The notes: a model not told the origin generated them from the sequence alone. A DNA stretch of 64,000 nucleotides from Mytilisepta virgata (GCA_028015205.1 CM051519.1:80125539-80189538); one strand, 5' to 3'. Positions 1-12,400 are shown, numbered from the stretch's first letter. Made by a program: numbers and translations.

Positions 1-527
1 GCTTATGTCTAACTTCCTTCTTCAGAAATTTCTAAGGCTCTTCCTGTTGATGCAGAGGTAACCCTTAGCTGAGTTTGTATTCCTGTTTGTTTTAATTGTT
101 TTGGATTCTGATGCTTGTGCTTATAAATTCATCATTATATCTTTAACAGGTTTTCCAACACTTTGATATCGAGCACTGCTGATGAATTGTCAGTCAACGA
201 AATGGCCATACAGTGCATAAAATTTATTTTGGTATTTTGTGATACGTTTTATTCCTTGTGTACAGAAACTTGACATACAAAATATCTCCTAGTGTAGTAG
301 AATTCCCTCAGACAGCAGACGACAACCTAATATTGACACTTTTCCATAAAACAAATCACCACTTTTACTCCTGACAGCTCATTCAAACTTTTTTAAAACA
401 TAAAATTCTTATAAATTTAGAATAAAGATAATTTAAAAATGGTTTTATAAGGGGCACGAAAAATAAATATGGAAGAAATACAGTTCATTCATAGATGGGA
501 TAATATTTGTGGAGAATGAAAATTGGT
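1..527. other. AT-rich non-coding stretch, nothing recognised
   Basis: I see no reading frame with recognisable content, no splice-bounded exon and no clear repeat. It ends where the TCTATTCCCAT repeats of the neighbouring foldback element begin. Confidence 0.4.
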
Positions 528-1478
528 CTATTCCCATTTGGTCTATTCCCATATGGTCTATTCCCATTACGTCTACTGTAGAATATGAACAAATTCCCAT
601 TTGGTCTACTGGTTTAAATTAAGTGTGTTTACTAGGGAACAAGAGGCAATTCCCATTTTGTCTACTCAATTAAAATAAGAGTGTGTTTACTAAGGAACCA
701 GAGGCATTTCCCAGTTCGTCTACTCATTTCAATTTATTGTTTTTACTAAGGAACCAGAGGCATTTCCCATTTTGTCTGATATTCTAAATAAAGGGTGTCT
801 CTACTACGGAAAAGGAAGCATTTCCAATTTTGTCTACTCAATTAAAATACGAGTGTGTTTAGTATGGAACAGAGGCATTTCCCATTTTGTCTACTCAATT
901 AAAATTAGAATTTGTTTAATAAGCAACCAAGGGCATTTCCCATTTCGTCTACTTATTTCAATTTGCTGTATTTACTAGGGAACCAGAGGCATTTCACATT
1001 TTGTCTACAATTTCAACTTTGAATTGTTGAAATAGGCATTATGTAATTCCTTCCTTTAAAGTGGAAGTTTTGGACCTGTTCAATTACATTGCACCTCATC
1101 AATTGTTATAACAATAACTATTCAATTTGTAAATCAACAAAAATAACACTGACATTTTAGACATTTGACTTAAATTAGACAATTGAAGCCATCTAATTAA
1201 TGCCAATAATGTTGGCAATCCTTTTGTTATCATATTCATAGAAAATTATTATAAAATTGCGTATTTTTTTTAAAGGTTTAATTTTTTTATATTTAAACAA
1301 GTAGGAACAATTGGAAATGCCTCTTGTTCCCTAGTAAACATACTCTTATTTTTATTGCGTAGACGAAATGGGAAATGCCTCTTGTTCCCTAGTACACCCA
1401 CTAAATTTAAACAAGTAGACGAAACGGGAATAGACCTAATGGGAATGGTACAATCATAGACCAAGTGGCAATAAACCC
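528..1478. repeat. Foldback element with tandem-repeat arms
   Basis: The left arm (about 528-1015) is a degenerate tandem array of a unit near 60-70 bp built round 'catttcccattttgtctact' and 'actaaggaaccagaggc', with roughly seven copies. The right arm (about 1295-1478) holds the same unit in inverse orientation ('gcctcttgttccctagta', 'gtagacgaaatgggaa'). The outer parts of both arms carry a second motif, GGTCTATTCCCAT, also inverted. A loop of about 280 bp lies between the arms. Frames read through the arms only reflect the repeat. Exact termini and a target-site duplication were not resolved. This looks like a non-autonomous foldback or MITE-like DNA element; the superfamily is unknown. Confidence 0.6.
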
Positions 1479-1769
1479 TTGGACCAGTACTCCACGGTGA
1501 ATTGTTACGTTTCTAAAAAATCAAATTATGAATTGTTACATGTAAATGAGTTTGTTAAGTAAAAACTAAATAATAAACAGAAATCCAAGATTGAAGTAAT
1601 TAATATTATTGATTTTTAAACGTATTTAAAAAAAAAACACTTTAACAGCTTTTGATGATGTTGTTCAAAAATGGTCATTTATATATCAGGATGTATTACC
1701 ACCATCTCCAAAATTAAATTTTTTTTTGCATGAGTTTTTAAAATGCTTGAGTTTGACTAATTTAAAAAG

Positions 1770-2275
1770 TAAGAACTGAAAGCAGTCCAGATTATTAAAA
1801 GCCAATGGCAGTATTGCCTTTTTATCTAAAATAATTGAAAGGAAATTTGCGCCACTAAATTCTATAATTATCTGAATCTAAATGATTTGCGGAATAAATA
1901 ATAAACCGAAGTCTGGATTTAGACCAATGCATTCATGTATTGCTGCAGCAGCACTTACAAAATTAACTGATGAATGGTTGACAAATATGGATAAAGGGCA
2001 GGAAGTGAGAGGTAACACCTTGAAATGCGTCGTATTCAGCATAGTATAAATTTACAATATCTAATATTAGTATCTTTGGATTGTTATTTTAAAGAAAGCA
2101 TAGATAACCACTCTATAATACTACCAACATTAAATATTTACATTATGTCAGATGAAACTTTGAATCACATTTATTCTCTAGATCAGGGAGAATCAAAGTT
2201 GGAAATACATTTGTGACTTCTAAATTCACTATATCTGAGGTCCCGGAATGATGTATTCTTGGAATTTTGCTGTTC

Positions 2276-2283
<8 letters not shown>
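1770..2283 (+). mobile_element. LINE reverse transcriptase fragment (degenerate)
   Basis: Broken + strand frames carry landmarks of a non-LTR retrotransposon RVT_1 domain. 'FLSKIIERK' (about 1818) is followed by a 'KSGFRPMHS'-like segment ('aagtctggatttagaccaatgc', near 1910) and 'LTKLTDEWLTNMDKGQ' (about 1957-2004). After a gap come 'KVGNTFVTSKFTISEVPE' and 'CILGILLFIIYI' (about 2195-2283), matching the region before the catalytic aspartates. The fragment is interrupted at 2012-2095 by a short repeat that recurs near 41.6 and 42.0 kb, and it ends in an (AT)n tract. Stops and frame changes show that it is dead. Confidence 0.65.
2012..2095 (+). repeat. Short dispersed repeat inside the LINE fragment
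   Basis: The stretch begins 'gaggtaacaccttgaaatgc' and ends in 'atctttggattgttatttt'. Near-copies occur at about 41608-41662 and 41952-42043, including 'ctaatattagtatctttgg'. It separates two parts of the reverse transcriptase reading, so it was probably inserted or acquired by rearrangement. Confidence 0.6.

Positions 2284-2354
<71 letters not shown>
2279..2354. repeat. (AT)n microsatellite followed by (GT)5
   Basis: About 33 perfect AT dinucleotides run from 2279 to 2344, followed directly by GT repeats to about 2354. Confidence 0.95.
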
Positions 2355-2789
2355 AGTAATACCACAGCTGAGGAATCAGAATAAAATTTGATTATTTCCC
2401 TTTGTATATTTATCCTTCAAAGATAAGTCCATCCATTTTATATACCGGTATTCCAAACATGCCAATTTAACAAATATCAATAAATTTTCTTCACAAAAAA
2501 AAAATCTAATTTTTGTTCAAGAGGAAAAAGATAATAAAAAGGTTAAAATTATCATTGACTTCCCTTTAAAGATATATTAATGATATGAGTCTTTATATGG
2601 AACATTCATCACTAGGTCTTTATGATGATTGTATACAAACAGTAATGAATATCGGCAAAAGAATAATTTAGAAATTACTTTGATTTTTTGTCTGCAAACG
2701 GATTTAGTAAAAATTGAAAAATCTAGTAAAGATAATTGTTTGAAATTAAAATCCAGAAAATGTAAATCGATGGTAATAGGTTCAAGATA
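2355..2789. other. AT-rich stretch, nothing recognised
   Basis: No domain, splice-bounded exon or clear repeat was found. Confidence 0.35.
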
Positions 2790-3400
2790 AACTACAATTC
2801 TTTGATACAAATTTTGATGCACAATAAATAAAAATAGCACATGTTTCTTTTTCCTATTCTTAATAGGACAGGTTGATAAAGAATTCTTTGATACTAATTT
2901 TGATGCGCAAGATGGGCTTATTTCGTCGATTTACGACTCATCAGTTGTGCTCAAGGCCTTAAATGTTTAAAACCAAAACACCAATCCAAAAGGTTGAAGA
3001 GCAAACTCAAAAATGCCAAAATGACCTAAAGGGGTAAAGCCAAAACCATCTAAGGACAGAGCTATGCACGAGGGAGATACATGTACTCCCCTACTTTTCA
3101 CAAATTTTATAATTTTGCAACAGTTAATTTTATGTATCATTTTCGAAATGCTAGCAACTGGGAGACCCTCGGTGACTTGGAATCAGCAGTGGCTTCGACT
3201 CAGTGGTCAATATACAATTCTTTGATACCAATTTTGATGCACACGATGTGCACATTTCGTCCATTTACGACTCCCCAGTTGTGCCGAAGACTTAAAATGT
3301 TAGAACCCAAACACCAATCCAAAAGGACGAAGAGCAAATTCAAAAATTGAAAAAATGACCTGAAGAGGTAAAGGCAAAAGCATCTACAAAAATTAAAAAT
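2790..3400 (+). repeat. Interspersed repeat with a duplicated module
   Basis: The phrase 'caattctttgata' with 'aattttgatgcacaa' occurs at about 2797, 2880 and 3210. The last two copies continue in parallel through 'tttacgactc', 'agttgtgc' and 'accaatccaaaagg' to 'aaaatgacct'. The middle part contains 'gagctatgcacgagggagat' and 'gtgacttggaatcagcagtgg', which I recall as common in mussel intergenic DNA. No protein is supported. A weaker relative lies at about 24800-24930. Confidence 0.6.
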
Positions 3401-3689
3401 TGATCAATACTGGAAGTCATTTAATTGTATCTATATCAGGTGAACAATAGAAAATGTAAAAGAAAAATGGAAAGCTTTTTGGTATCTGTATCGATATCAA
3501 TCTGAATAGATAAATAAAATATGTGGTACATTATCAAGTAAGATAAATTTCTTACAGAAAATAAGAATTTACCAAGGCGTAATCGAGTAATTCTTTTTAA
3601 TTCCATTTGACTATTGTAATATTTTGGAAAATTGAAATATTACCTCTAGTAACAAATTGACCAGACAATCGAAAGAATATTACGGTACC

Positions 3690-4090
3690 GTCATCTTTGT
3701 TACTAGGCACCTGTGATGGACCACGGGAGCTCAACCCACAGAACTGTCTAGCCCGTCCCCAGGTGGCTAATAGATAAGACCCTTTCGTTTGGGGGTTGTC
3801 AGATCATAATACTGAAAGCCTGGCCGCGGACCATAGTGGGTAACGTGCTTGGAGAATGCCACACTACCTGCACGCAAAGACCTTTTCTGTAGTTTTCGAA
3901 AAAGAGTACAGAAGGCTAAATTATCCGACACTATCCAACCATCCTCCTTTTACAGTGGCAATCACAATTGGTTCCCCTTTGTGATCTGCCATCCCCCTTT
4001 TTGAATTGGTTGATACATTTAACTTGTTCTCGTCCTGAAGAAGCATGAAATATTTGTCACTGGACCTTATGCAACAATCAATCAATCAAA
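3690..4090 (+). mobile_element. SINE-like interspersed repeat, copy 1
   Basis: About 390 bp run from 'tactaggcacctgtgatgga' to 'gttctcgtcctgaagaagca' and a terminal 'caatcaatcaatcaa'. The same sequence occurs in reverse complement at about 51650-52025 and 52735-53095. Shared landmarks include the ATCACAGGTGCC-type end, 'gcggaccatagtgggtaacg', 'tttttcgaaa' and the 'gttctcgtcctgaag' end. The length, dispersal and simple-repeat tail suit a SINE, but I could not identify a Pol III A/B box. A non-autonomous DNA element is the alternative. Confidence 0.65.
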
Positions 4091-5439
4091 CATCCTTGTT
4101 ATTTAGATTGATAGATGAATTATTGTTGTTATTTAGAAGTTTGAAATAGAAAATAAGAGTATATTTATTCTTTTTATTATTTACGGGTTTATTATACGCG
4201 TTCCGGATCTCTATTAGAACTATTATGAAGCTACATAGAGCATAGGAATATAAGACAACAGAGAACAAAATCGACTTAACTGCAAATCTTTCCGGTATGA
4301 TGTAAAACGTACGTAATGTTTCATTTCAGGTTTTTATGTACATTATTGCAGTTATAAAGGGTTTACCTAGCGCACACTTTAAGGGGGTAGGGGAATAACT
4401 CTATTACTTGGTCCTGGTCATTGACACGTTTTTTGAAGGCCACTATTTTAAAGCATGTGTGTAACACGGATTGTTTACCATGGGGATTAGACAGAAATAA
4501 TATTATAAGGTGATCATAAACAGTTGGAAGAACAATAAAACATGTTCAAAACATTTATCTTGTACTGGTTTAACTTTAATTTGTACAGCAACCTGTGCAT
4601 GAAATTTCGTAACTCTTGAATGTATTTCAATTGGGGAAGAGGGATAGAGATTTTGAAACAAAGACAAAAAAGGTTTAAAGATATCAGAATTGAATTTTAC
4701 TCGAAATCAAATACTACATAATGAAGGCTCTTGGTTAACATGAAAAAAATCAGGTTACTATCTGCTCCAGAAAAATTCATGTGGAAACTCCTTTATCACC
4801 CACAAAGAATCTAAGAGAAATGTAAAAATGTAAAACATAATATAATGCTTATTCTTCTTAGTTTGTATGGTGAAAAATATTGATATAGAAATAGAAATTT
4901 CACAAAATTGAACTGGCTTCTGTAAGAATCCCGGAAACAAGCTCCAATCACCAAATAACAACGGGTTTCATATCGGAATTCGTTTAGTTTGCCGATTATT
5001 CAACACGGCGCATCAGCCTTCCACTGGAAAGGCTTTTCTGTTGAAATACAAAACTTGCGCATACAACGCTTCTTTTTTGGTCAATGTAGAGGCTTATAGG
5101 TAATGACGTAGAAATCTTTTAAAAATCAAAATATCCATTTTTTTTGGCCTTGCCCATTAGTCAAGTTAGTGTAAACAATATTTTATTTTGGAAATAGCCA
5201 ATCACAGATATATAGTTATCAAAATATAATGAAATTGGAAAACAAGTGAACAACCACTTTTATAAATTCCTCTTCCTTGTAATATGAACGTTTAGATGGA
5301 TGGCATGTATCAATATTAGTTAGTATGAAAAATATACTTGTGACCTCAATCGTCTATGTGCTATTTCTAGGTATACTACATAGGTTTATATAATTATATA
5401 TGGATATATATAAAAACAACACGCTCAAGTTCCAAAATG
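4091..5439. other. AT-rich intergenic stretch, nothing recognised
   Basis: About 1.3 kb with only short frames and no domain signal. It lies between the SINE-like copy and the 3' end of the minus-strand LINE. Confidence 0.35.
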
Positions 5440-8192
5440 TAATATCAAGTACTAAAACTAAAGAAATCTCTTACTTTTAAGAATAAATCGTTGAATAATA
5501 ATAAAATTATCAGAATTTTCAGTATCATTTAAGGAAGGGTTACCATATGACAAATGTTTTATTTCAGGCTGGCCTGAAATATTGTTTAACATATCTTCTC
5601 TAATAGTACTATGTAATGGACAATACAATAAAAAATGTTCAGAAGTTTCTATTTGTCTACAATTGCGCAATGGATCTGTAACCAAGTTCTTTTAAGACAA
5701 ATGATCATTTAACCCACTACTCTCAGTTCTGATTCTTGTATGTAATATTTGTCCAAGTCTACTCCCACAGTAAAGGTATTTTGGAATTACCCTTTTTTTT
5801 ATTCAAAAATTGCTTTAAAACATGTAATGATGATTCCTTGATATGGCGTGGTAGCTCATTCCAAAGTCTGACTGTAGACGGGAGAAAATTTATTGGTGTA
5901 ATCATCTGTTCTAGATGCCAATACGGGTGCGTTACGAGTACCATACTGATGGACGTGAGCAAAATTGGAGGGAGCTACACCTGAGAGATAGGCTGGGCAA
6001 TTACTGTGAAACGTCTGATGAAATAGTATTATTTTATGATTTGTTCGCCTTTCCCGTAAAGTTTCCCAACCCGTTTCATTCAGGAGAATATGCAAACTAG
6101 TCAATTTTGTAGCCCTGTTGCGATACGAGCAGCTTCGTAATTTGTTTGTTCCAGTCGATCCTTTAGGTAATCTGGGTAATTATCCCATATAACGTCTGAA
6201 TATTCTAAAATGGGTCGAATATAAGAAACATACATGACTTCAAGTGTTTTTGTATCAGTTTTGAACTTGAGCTTTCTCAACATATTCAAAAGGATGAATG
6301 CGATCCATATCTAAATTAAGAGTACTGGGAGCTACAAAATGGTTTTCAACAATTACATAAATACTGGTGACATCAGCAAATAATTTAATGTGACAATTAA
6401 ATTCATTTACAATGACATTAATAAAAACTAAAAATAACAAAGGTTCCAGTATGGACCGTTGAGGAAATCCAAAATTGATTTCTGCCCATGTTGACTCTTC
6501 ACCGTTAATTACGACTCTTTTTTTCGATTTGTTAAATAGTTTTTCATCCAAATGAGAAAATTCCCTGTAATACCCATTTTTTAGTTTGAAAAGTAACCGT
6601 TTATGCCAAACGCGGTCAAATACTTTACTTATATCGAAAAAAAACTATTCGACTATCTTTCCCCTCGTCTAAAGCTTTACTAAAATTATAGGTCATATAT
6701 AAGAGTTGGTTTTGAGTATTCTTTTAATGTAAAACCTGACTCATGTTCCGACAATAGATCTTTAACAAATTTGATTATATGTTTGTACACACATCTTTCA
6801 AAAGTTTTGCTTATTACACTCAGCAATGAGATCGGTCGATAATTACCAACAGTATTTTTAGCCTCCTTTTTAAAAACAGGAATAACATTGGCTAATTTCC
6901 ATGCTGTAGGATAATACATCTCTGATAAACTTATATTATATATTTAACATAAAGGTTTTTGCTAAAATATCAAAAGCCATTTTTAATAGCCTTGGACTGA
7001 CAGAATCAGGCTCAGAGGCTTTATGAATATTATTAATTTCCTCAAGGACTATATTGTCAATAATATTTTATAGGAGAGAATTATTACTAGGAAGTAACAT
7101 ATAGTCATTAACAATATTGAATTTTGATGCAAAAAGTATTAAATACTTCGGCTTTGTCAATATCGTTGTGAATAATTTCATTGCCATCGAGAAGTAGAGG
7201 GACGTCAGCCTCTCTGGATTTGAATCCAACCAACTTAGAGGCAGTCATCCACCAGTCTCTTATGCTAATGTTGTCGGAACGACGTTTCTCCACAAGACCG
7301 TCAAAATAATCTTCTTTTTGTTTACGGACCAAATTCTCGGAACTTTCTGAATTTTTACCAATGCTCTTGACTTTGAGTTTTTTTTCGCTCTTTTGTTCAG
7401 TCTATTGCGTTTTCTAATAGCTCGACGGACAGCGTTATTGATCAAAGGGGTACAGTTATTAATTTGTTAGGAATCGACTCTGCCGAATTTTCAATATAGT
7501 ATTAGTGAAGGATTCTACTAGAGTATCTATGCCATTAATTTCACCCGACATGAATTTATTCCAATCAAAAGATGTGCACGTAACACTTTGTTCATGTACC
7601 CTGGAGGTACACGTAACTGTTTGTTCACGAATCCTGGAGGTACGCGTAACTGTTTGCTCGTTCAGCTAACCGCAACAGAAACAAAGACAGGTTTTCTGTT
7701 GCGGTTAGCTGCACGAGCAAACAGTTACGCGTGCCTCAGGGTACGTGAACAAAGTGTTACGTGTACCTCTAGCCTACGTGTAACAAAATTAATTATGACC
7801 CGAACGGCCCTTCATACAAATACGGCATTTGAAGCTTGATTGAACAGGCTTCTCAATTTTAATAATGCCATAAGTTGGACAATGATATATGATATTTGTT
7901 TTAAGAAATCGTTGACCAACACGACCAGGGTCAATTACTTTTTCATTGCTTGCAAATACCAGATCTAAACAAGAACTCGAGTTTTCCGTAAAATGGATCC
8001 GTTCATTTATATACTGAATCATATCATATTTAGTTATGATATTTTTCATTTTTCCATTATTTGGTTTAAGATAGTCTTCATTAAAATCCCCTAAAATGAC
8101 AATGTTTTCGATGTTTGTGTCAACTGCTTGATCTAACGAGTGCTCAATAAGTTTATAAATATCATCACTTGAGTCAAGTTGATCAATTTTTT
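5440..8192 (-). mobile_element. Decayed non-LTR retrotransposon (LINE), minus strand
   Basis: Read on the minus strand from 8192 down, the order of a LINE ORF2 is kept but broken by stops, frameshifts and an insertion. The endonuclease remnant (8190-7789) has 'IVILGDFNEDY' and then 'SSCLDLVFASN'. The linker (7445-7108) has 'WWMTASKLVGFKS' and 'DIDKAEVFNTFC'. The RT (6919-6255) has 'ANVIPVFKKEAKNTVGNYRP' and 'RSILEPLLFLVFIN'. The catalytic box reads 'LFADV' where a YADD or FADD box is usual, so a metal-binding Asp is lost. The C-terminal part (6289-5458) has 'YIRPILEYSDVIWD', 'ETGWETLRERR', 'NFLPSTVRLWNELP' and a Cys/His knuckle with 'HFLLYCPLH'. The layout (APE endonuclease plus RT) fits the Jockey/CR1/L2 group; the clade is not resolved. 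The element is 5'-truncated and dead. Confidence 0.85.
7572..7776. repeat. Long hairpin element inserted in the LINE
   Basis: A near-perfect inverted repeat. The left arm opens with 'cacgtaacactttgttcatg' and contains 'cgtaactgtttgctcgttca', then 'gctaaccgcaacagaaa'. The right arm mirrors it ('tttctgttgcggttagc', 'cgagcaaacagttacgcg', 'gaacaaagtgttacgtg'). The loop is only about 10 bases (caaagacagg). The left arm has one extra near-duplicate of the submotif 'cctggaggtac..cgtaactg'. It separates the endonuclease remnant (ending about 7789) from the linker/RT part (from 7445), so it inserted after the LINE did. Confidence 0.75.
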
Positions 8193-9829
8193 TTTTTTTT
8201 AAAACTCAGACGGTCAATGTTGATAAAAAGTTATTACATCAACTAAATATAAATGATAATTATTGCAGCATTTTATTATGCAAATTGAACGATACATTTT
8301 TCCCAGCCAGGTTTATTTGTGGGAAAAGTCAATTTAGATCTGCCTAAAGTATTGACCAGTGCATTATTTTTGACGTATCGTTTTGTAAAAAAAACTATCC
8401 ATTATAGCTAATATTTACCCAAGAATATACTTATAGTATACAATGAAACAGTTACACGTATAATTATTTTCTATCGGGTCCCTTAGCAATAGCTTAAAAG
8501 GGAGTTCAAAATTGGCCATATTTAATGAGTTGTAAAAAAGAACGAGATTCTCAATTTTAATAAAACTTTGCCAAATCATGTATCAATGGTTTAAATTTAA
8601 CGATGGGAACATTTTAAAGTTACCCAGACCTACCCCCTTTAGTAATTAGAAAATTCTTACCAAATGTGTTTTGCTCAACGATTCAATAAAACTGACAAAA
8701 AGAAGCCTTTAGTTTTCAATTTACTTTTTTCTTAGTCAAACTTAATATTATATATAAATCAAACTCTATGTACTTACAATTCTTTCGCATTTATGGCTGT
8801 GTCAAACACTCCAGCAGGTAAATCTGTAATCTTACCATGTGCAAAGGAACTATAAAATGACAAAATAAACATTCAGAGATTTGGTTTCTTTTATTTTGGT
8901 TTATCAATAACACATTAAGATTTTAATGTCCATTTTAGTTATCTTCAAAAATTTATGCAATAAATTTCCAGTTTAATATACATGTATTCAGTGGTGGACT
9001 TTGTACCGCTTCCCAAATATTTAAATAGGTATCTCAGGCATATGTACAAAAATGTACAAGGTATGTTTTAGTGAAAAAATATTCTTAACATTGCCGAGTA
9101 ATGGAATATGCAATACAAGATATGATACTATTGAACGTGACAAAGCACTGTACTATTCATTATTCTAGTAATATGTTCTAGAAATAAAAGTCAAGTTCAT
9201 TACAATTTTAAATAGTAAGAACATGATTTACTAATTATTAATTTATGATCAAAACAGGTGTATCAGAGAATTTACTGATGATGTTAGTGGGATCTCCTTT
9301 CAACTCGGATATACCTTGTAAAATCTTAATTTATGTTTAATGTTTCCTAAATATTGTTAGAAAACACAGTAATGTTACTGTTATTTATAAATTACAGGAC
9401 TCTGATTTTGTCAAAATGTCATTTAAATAGCACTGGCTTTAAAACGTTCTTATTTTTTCATAAAATTGAGCAGATTTCTTCCTAATAATGGCAAAAGTCA
9501 CGTTGAAGTGGCGTTTTCTGGGCCTTTTCACACACCCCCGCCTCGCAAAATTGAACCTTATAGGGGTCAACTGTACGCTTCCTATCTATCTACCGTTAAT
9601 GACCAACTTTAACTGGTTGAATGAATGTCATCGGGAGGTGTACAAACAACAAGAGATAGAGTTCAAAAGATATATACAAAAATTTGGAATACAAATGGAT
9701 GATATATATACACTGAGTTTATAATGAGTAGTGCTGTTTTGAAAGAGTCCACTGTGTTAGATTTGATGACTGTATCTGGTAAGGTGTTAGAACTACAAAT
9801 AAAACTCTATAAATAAAACTGAAATTGTA
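8193..9829. other. AT-rich stretch, no gene recognised
   Basis: It holds a T15-type run near 8187-8201 and otherwise short frames. One + strand frame at 9488-9724 (78 codons) is moderately rich in Leu, Lys and Gln but matches no family I know. It could be a chance frame or an upstream part of the neighbouring Ty3/gypsy relic. Confidence 0.3.
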
Positions 9830-11110
9830 AATGAGGGCGAATTGCGGCTGCATGTGAAAGTGCTCTATGAAAGGAGTAGATAGAATCTAACTTAAGAGGA
9901 GGGGATAGGTTAACGGAAGTATCTACAAAATATGCAGACGTATTTTCATCTTCTAAATGGGATATTAGTAGAACATAAGATAGTTACAGACAACGCAAAG
10001 GCCATATCGCATCCCTTTGTCAAAGCGACAACTCGCTGAGAAAGAAATTAAAGAAATGGCTTAAAAATAGTATCATAGGACCATCATGTGGGCATTGTTG
10101 CTCACCTGTAGTGATGGTTGCAAGAAAGGATGGAGCTGTTAGATTTGGTTGCGATTATATAAAGTAAAATGAAGTCAATATAAAAGACAGTCAGCCTTTA
10201 CCTAAAATAGATGATACATTTGACGCACTGAAAAAATCCCAAATATTATTCGATCCTAAATATGCGTCTGGCAGGTCACTATAGCCCCTGACGATCTTCC
10301 CAAGACGGCATTTTCTATCCCTAGAAATAGATTGTGGCAATTTGTCTGTATTCCATTTGGTTTGCATAATAGCCCTCAAACATTTTAAACATTAGGTGAA
10401 AAAAGTTTTGGCTATTTTGTCTTGGAAAATTTGTTTAGTTTATTTAGACGATGTAATTGTCTTTTCAAAGCCGATTAAAGAACATCTGTCAAACCGTAAG
10501 CAAGTATTTATGTCCATATTGTGAGAAACAAGAAAATAGACCATGCATGGAACAGAGAAATGAGATTATTGAGGGAGCATCCCCAAAAAAAGTAGCTTGT
10601 ATAAATCCTCGGCCCGGATTTCACCAGGAACAGTAAGGGGGAATGAAGATTATTACTGAGAATAAAGTTCGTAGTTTGGATTCCGATGTCGGCTGTCCAT
10701 TAGAGGTCACCGGCAGAACTGATATTCCGCTAGTTCAGTCGTTACAGGCTGGGGTTACGTCTAATGTTGTTACACACTCAGAAGTAAAATATCGTCTCTA
10801 GGAACTTGTTGTATGCTGTCCATTGGGAGCGACGCCTATGGGCAACCCGAAAAAGGGTCAGTGTGTCTCTCGGATTACAATGTTTGCTCCCCATTTACCT
10901 AAATGGGTTGAAGCAATTTCGTTAGAAAGGTGTAACAGAACATTAAAATATGTGTTTGCTTGTTTTGTATTAAAACACCAGCGAGATTGGGATGAATATA
11001 TTCCACCTTTTTCATGTCATAGAACTAAACGGAGAATGGAACGACATTTAAAAAAGCAACACGCTGGCTTCAGCTTTAAGTGCCTAATATGCAGAAAAAA
11101 TATTTAATAG
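9830..11110 (+). mobile_element. Decayed Ty3/gypsy LTR-retrotransposon pol (RT and integrase)
   Basis: Landmarks lie in order on the + strand but in shifting frames. 'STKYADVFSSS' (about 9918) is the segment before RT. RT itself has 'CSPVVMVARKDGAVRFGCDY' (about 10110-10160, then in-frame stops), 'DSQPLPKIDDTFDAL', 'DLPKTAFSIP' with 'QFVCIPFGLHNSPQTF' (to about 10384), and the catalytic box 'VYLDDVIVFSKPIKEHL' (about 10433-10490). Integrase remnants follow within the open frame 10823-11107: 'LPKWVEAISLE' and 'RCNRTLKYVFACFVLKHQRD', then 'WDEYIPPF'. The RNase H region is essentially missing. Stops and frameshifts make it non-functional. The last 30 residues look like part of a C2H2 zinc finger (see findings). 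Confidence 0.8.
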
Positions 11111-12400
11111 GAAAAATTTACAAAATGGTTGTCAAGATATGACCCTTAAAGATATTGTGATATTCACACGGGATGGAAAGATGGGAAGAAGCCAAAAGAA
11201 ATTCGAATAATATGAAAACGGTGTTCTTCCCACATTGCTGAAAAAAAGAGTGAAGTCAACAGTAGAAAAGAAGACGAACCTACCGAAGAAATAAAAGAGA
11301 CCAAAAAGTACGGAAGGAAAAGATAGAGGAACGAAAAAGAGTTTGGAAGAAAAAGAAAGTTTAAATAGAGTCAGTAAGGTTTGCATGCCAGTGTCCTCAG
11401 AAACTATTCAGCAGATGGAAATAAGTAGTACTGTTAACAAAAAGAAATCTTGGTCGAAGAAAGAGTACCTAGTCAAGTCGCAAAGCCACTTCATACCGTA
11501 GTACAATCAATGCTACTATCGTGCAAAGAAATGCAGGAAGAGCACATGATTACTGAGAATGCTGGTAAGACATGCTTCTAGCCGAGTAAGGCTGTTTTAA
11601 GAACATCTTTATTTGCTCTGATGCTTCTTCCCCAGTCACTGTTTCGCCCAAACAACAACACTTTTTTTTTACCCTAACCCAGCTGATTTCAGATTAATTC
11701 TTTATTATTTGAGGAACGTATTATTTGAGCCAGTATAGTTATAGGCATTCTGCCAAGGGAAACTAGATATCTATAGGAACTGCTGTCTGAGACCTTTCAT
11801 TATAAGCTGTTCAGTCTAGAGGAAATAAAAACGAGACGTATAGCTCCGAAAAACAACTACCTATATCCAAACCAGCTACAAGATGGGAATTAGAAATGAT
11901 CGTAAACCGTTGTAAATAGTAGTTAACTATTGTAATTAGTGGTAGATTTCAATGAAGAAGTATTAAAACAAAAGTAGTAGTAAAACAAATGTAGTTTTAA
12001 AACAAATATGACAATTGTAGTTTAGAATTAAAAGTATAAAATTAACCCGTGGAGCCGGAATTAATGTTAATCGAAAGACAGACACTAAAATTAAGAATTG
12101 AATTGTTTAATGTATAAAAAACCTCGGGGGGAGGGGTGGCACTTGCTATATACAGGTTGATAGGACGTGCCGCTGGAAAAGGTCACATTTTCCAGCTTTA
12201 AAATATGTGAATAGGTGGGGTTGGGGAATCAGAAATATAAATAGCGGCTAGAACAAGGTTATCTTGCCCATAGATTGCGGTCGTCACAATGATCTGATTG
12301 ACCGCTATGAGGTGTCAGTTTCCAACATGACAAAAGGCATTAATCTGCCATAGATGTTCTTCCTCCTTCATCGGACATGACCTTCAACGATCAGCACGGC
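11111..12400 (+). other. Stretch downstream of the gypsy relic, possible LTR-side sequence
   Basis: There is no clean frame. About 11270-11360 is A/G-rich and would encode Lys/Arg/Glu-rich peptides, as the C-terminal tail of a gypsy polyprotein can. A purine-rich block, GGGGGGAGGGG, at 12125-12136 resembles a polypurine tract and is followed by 'tggcacttgctata', so a 3' LTR could start there. No matching 5' LTR was found, so the LTR idea stays weak. Confidence 0.35.
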
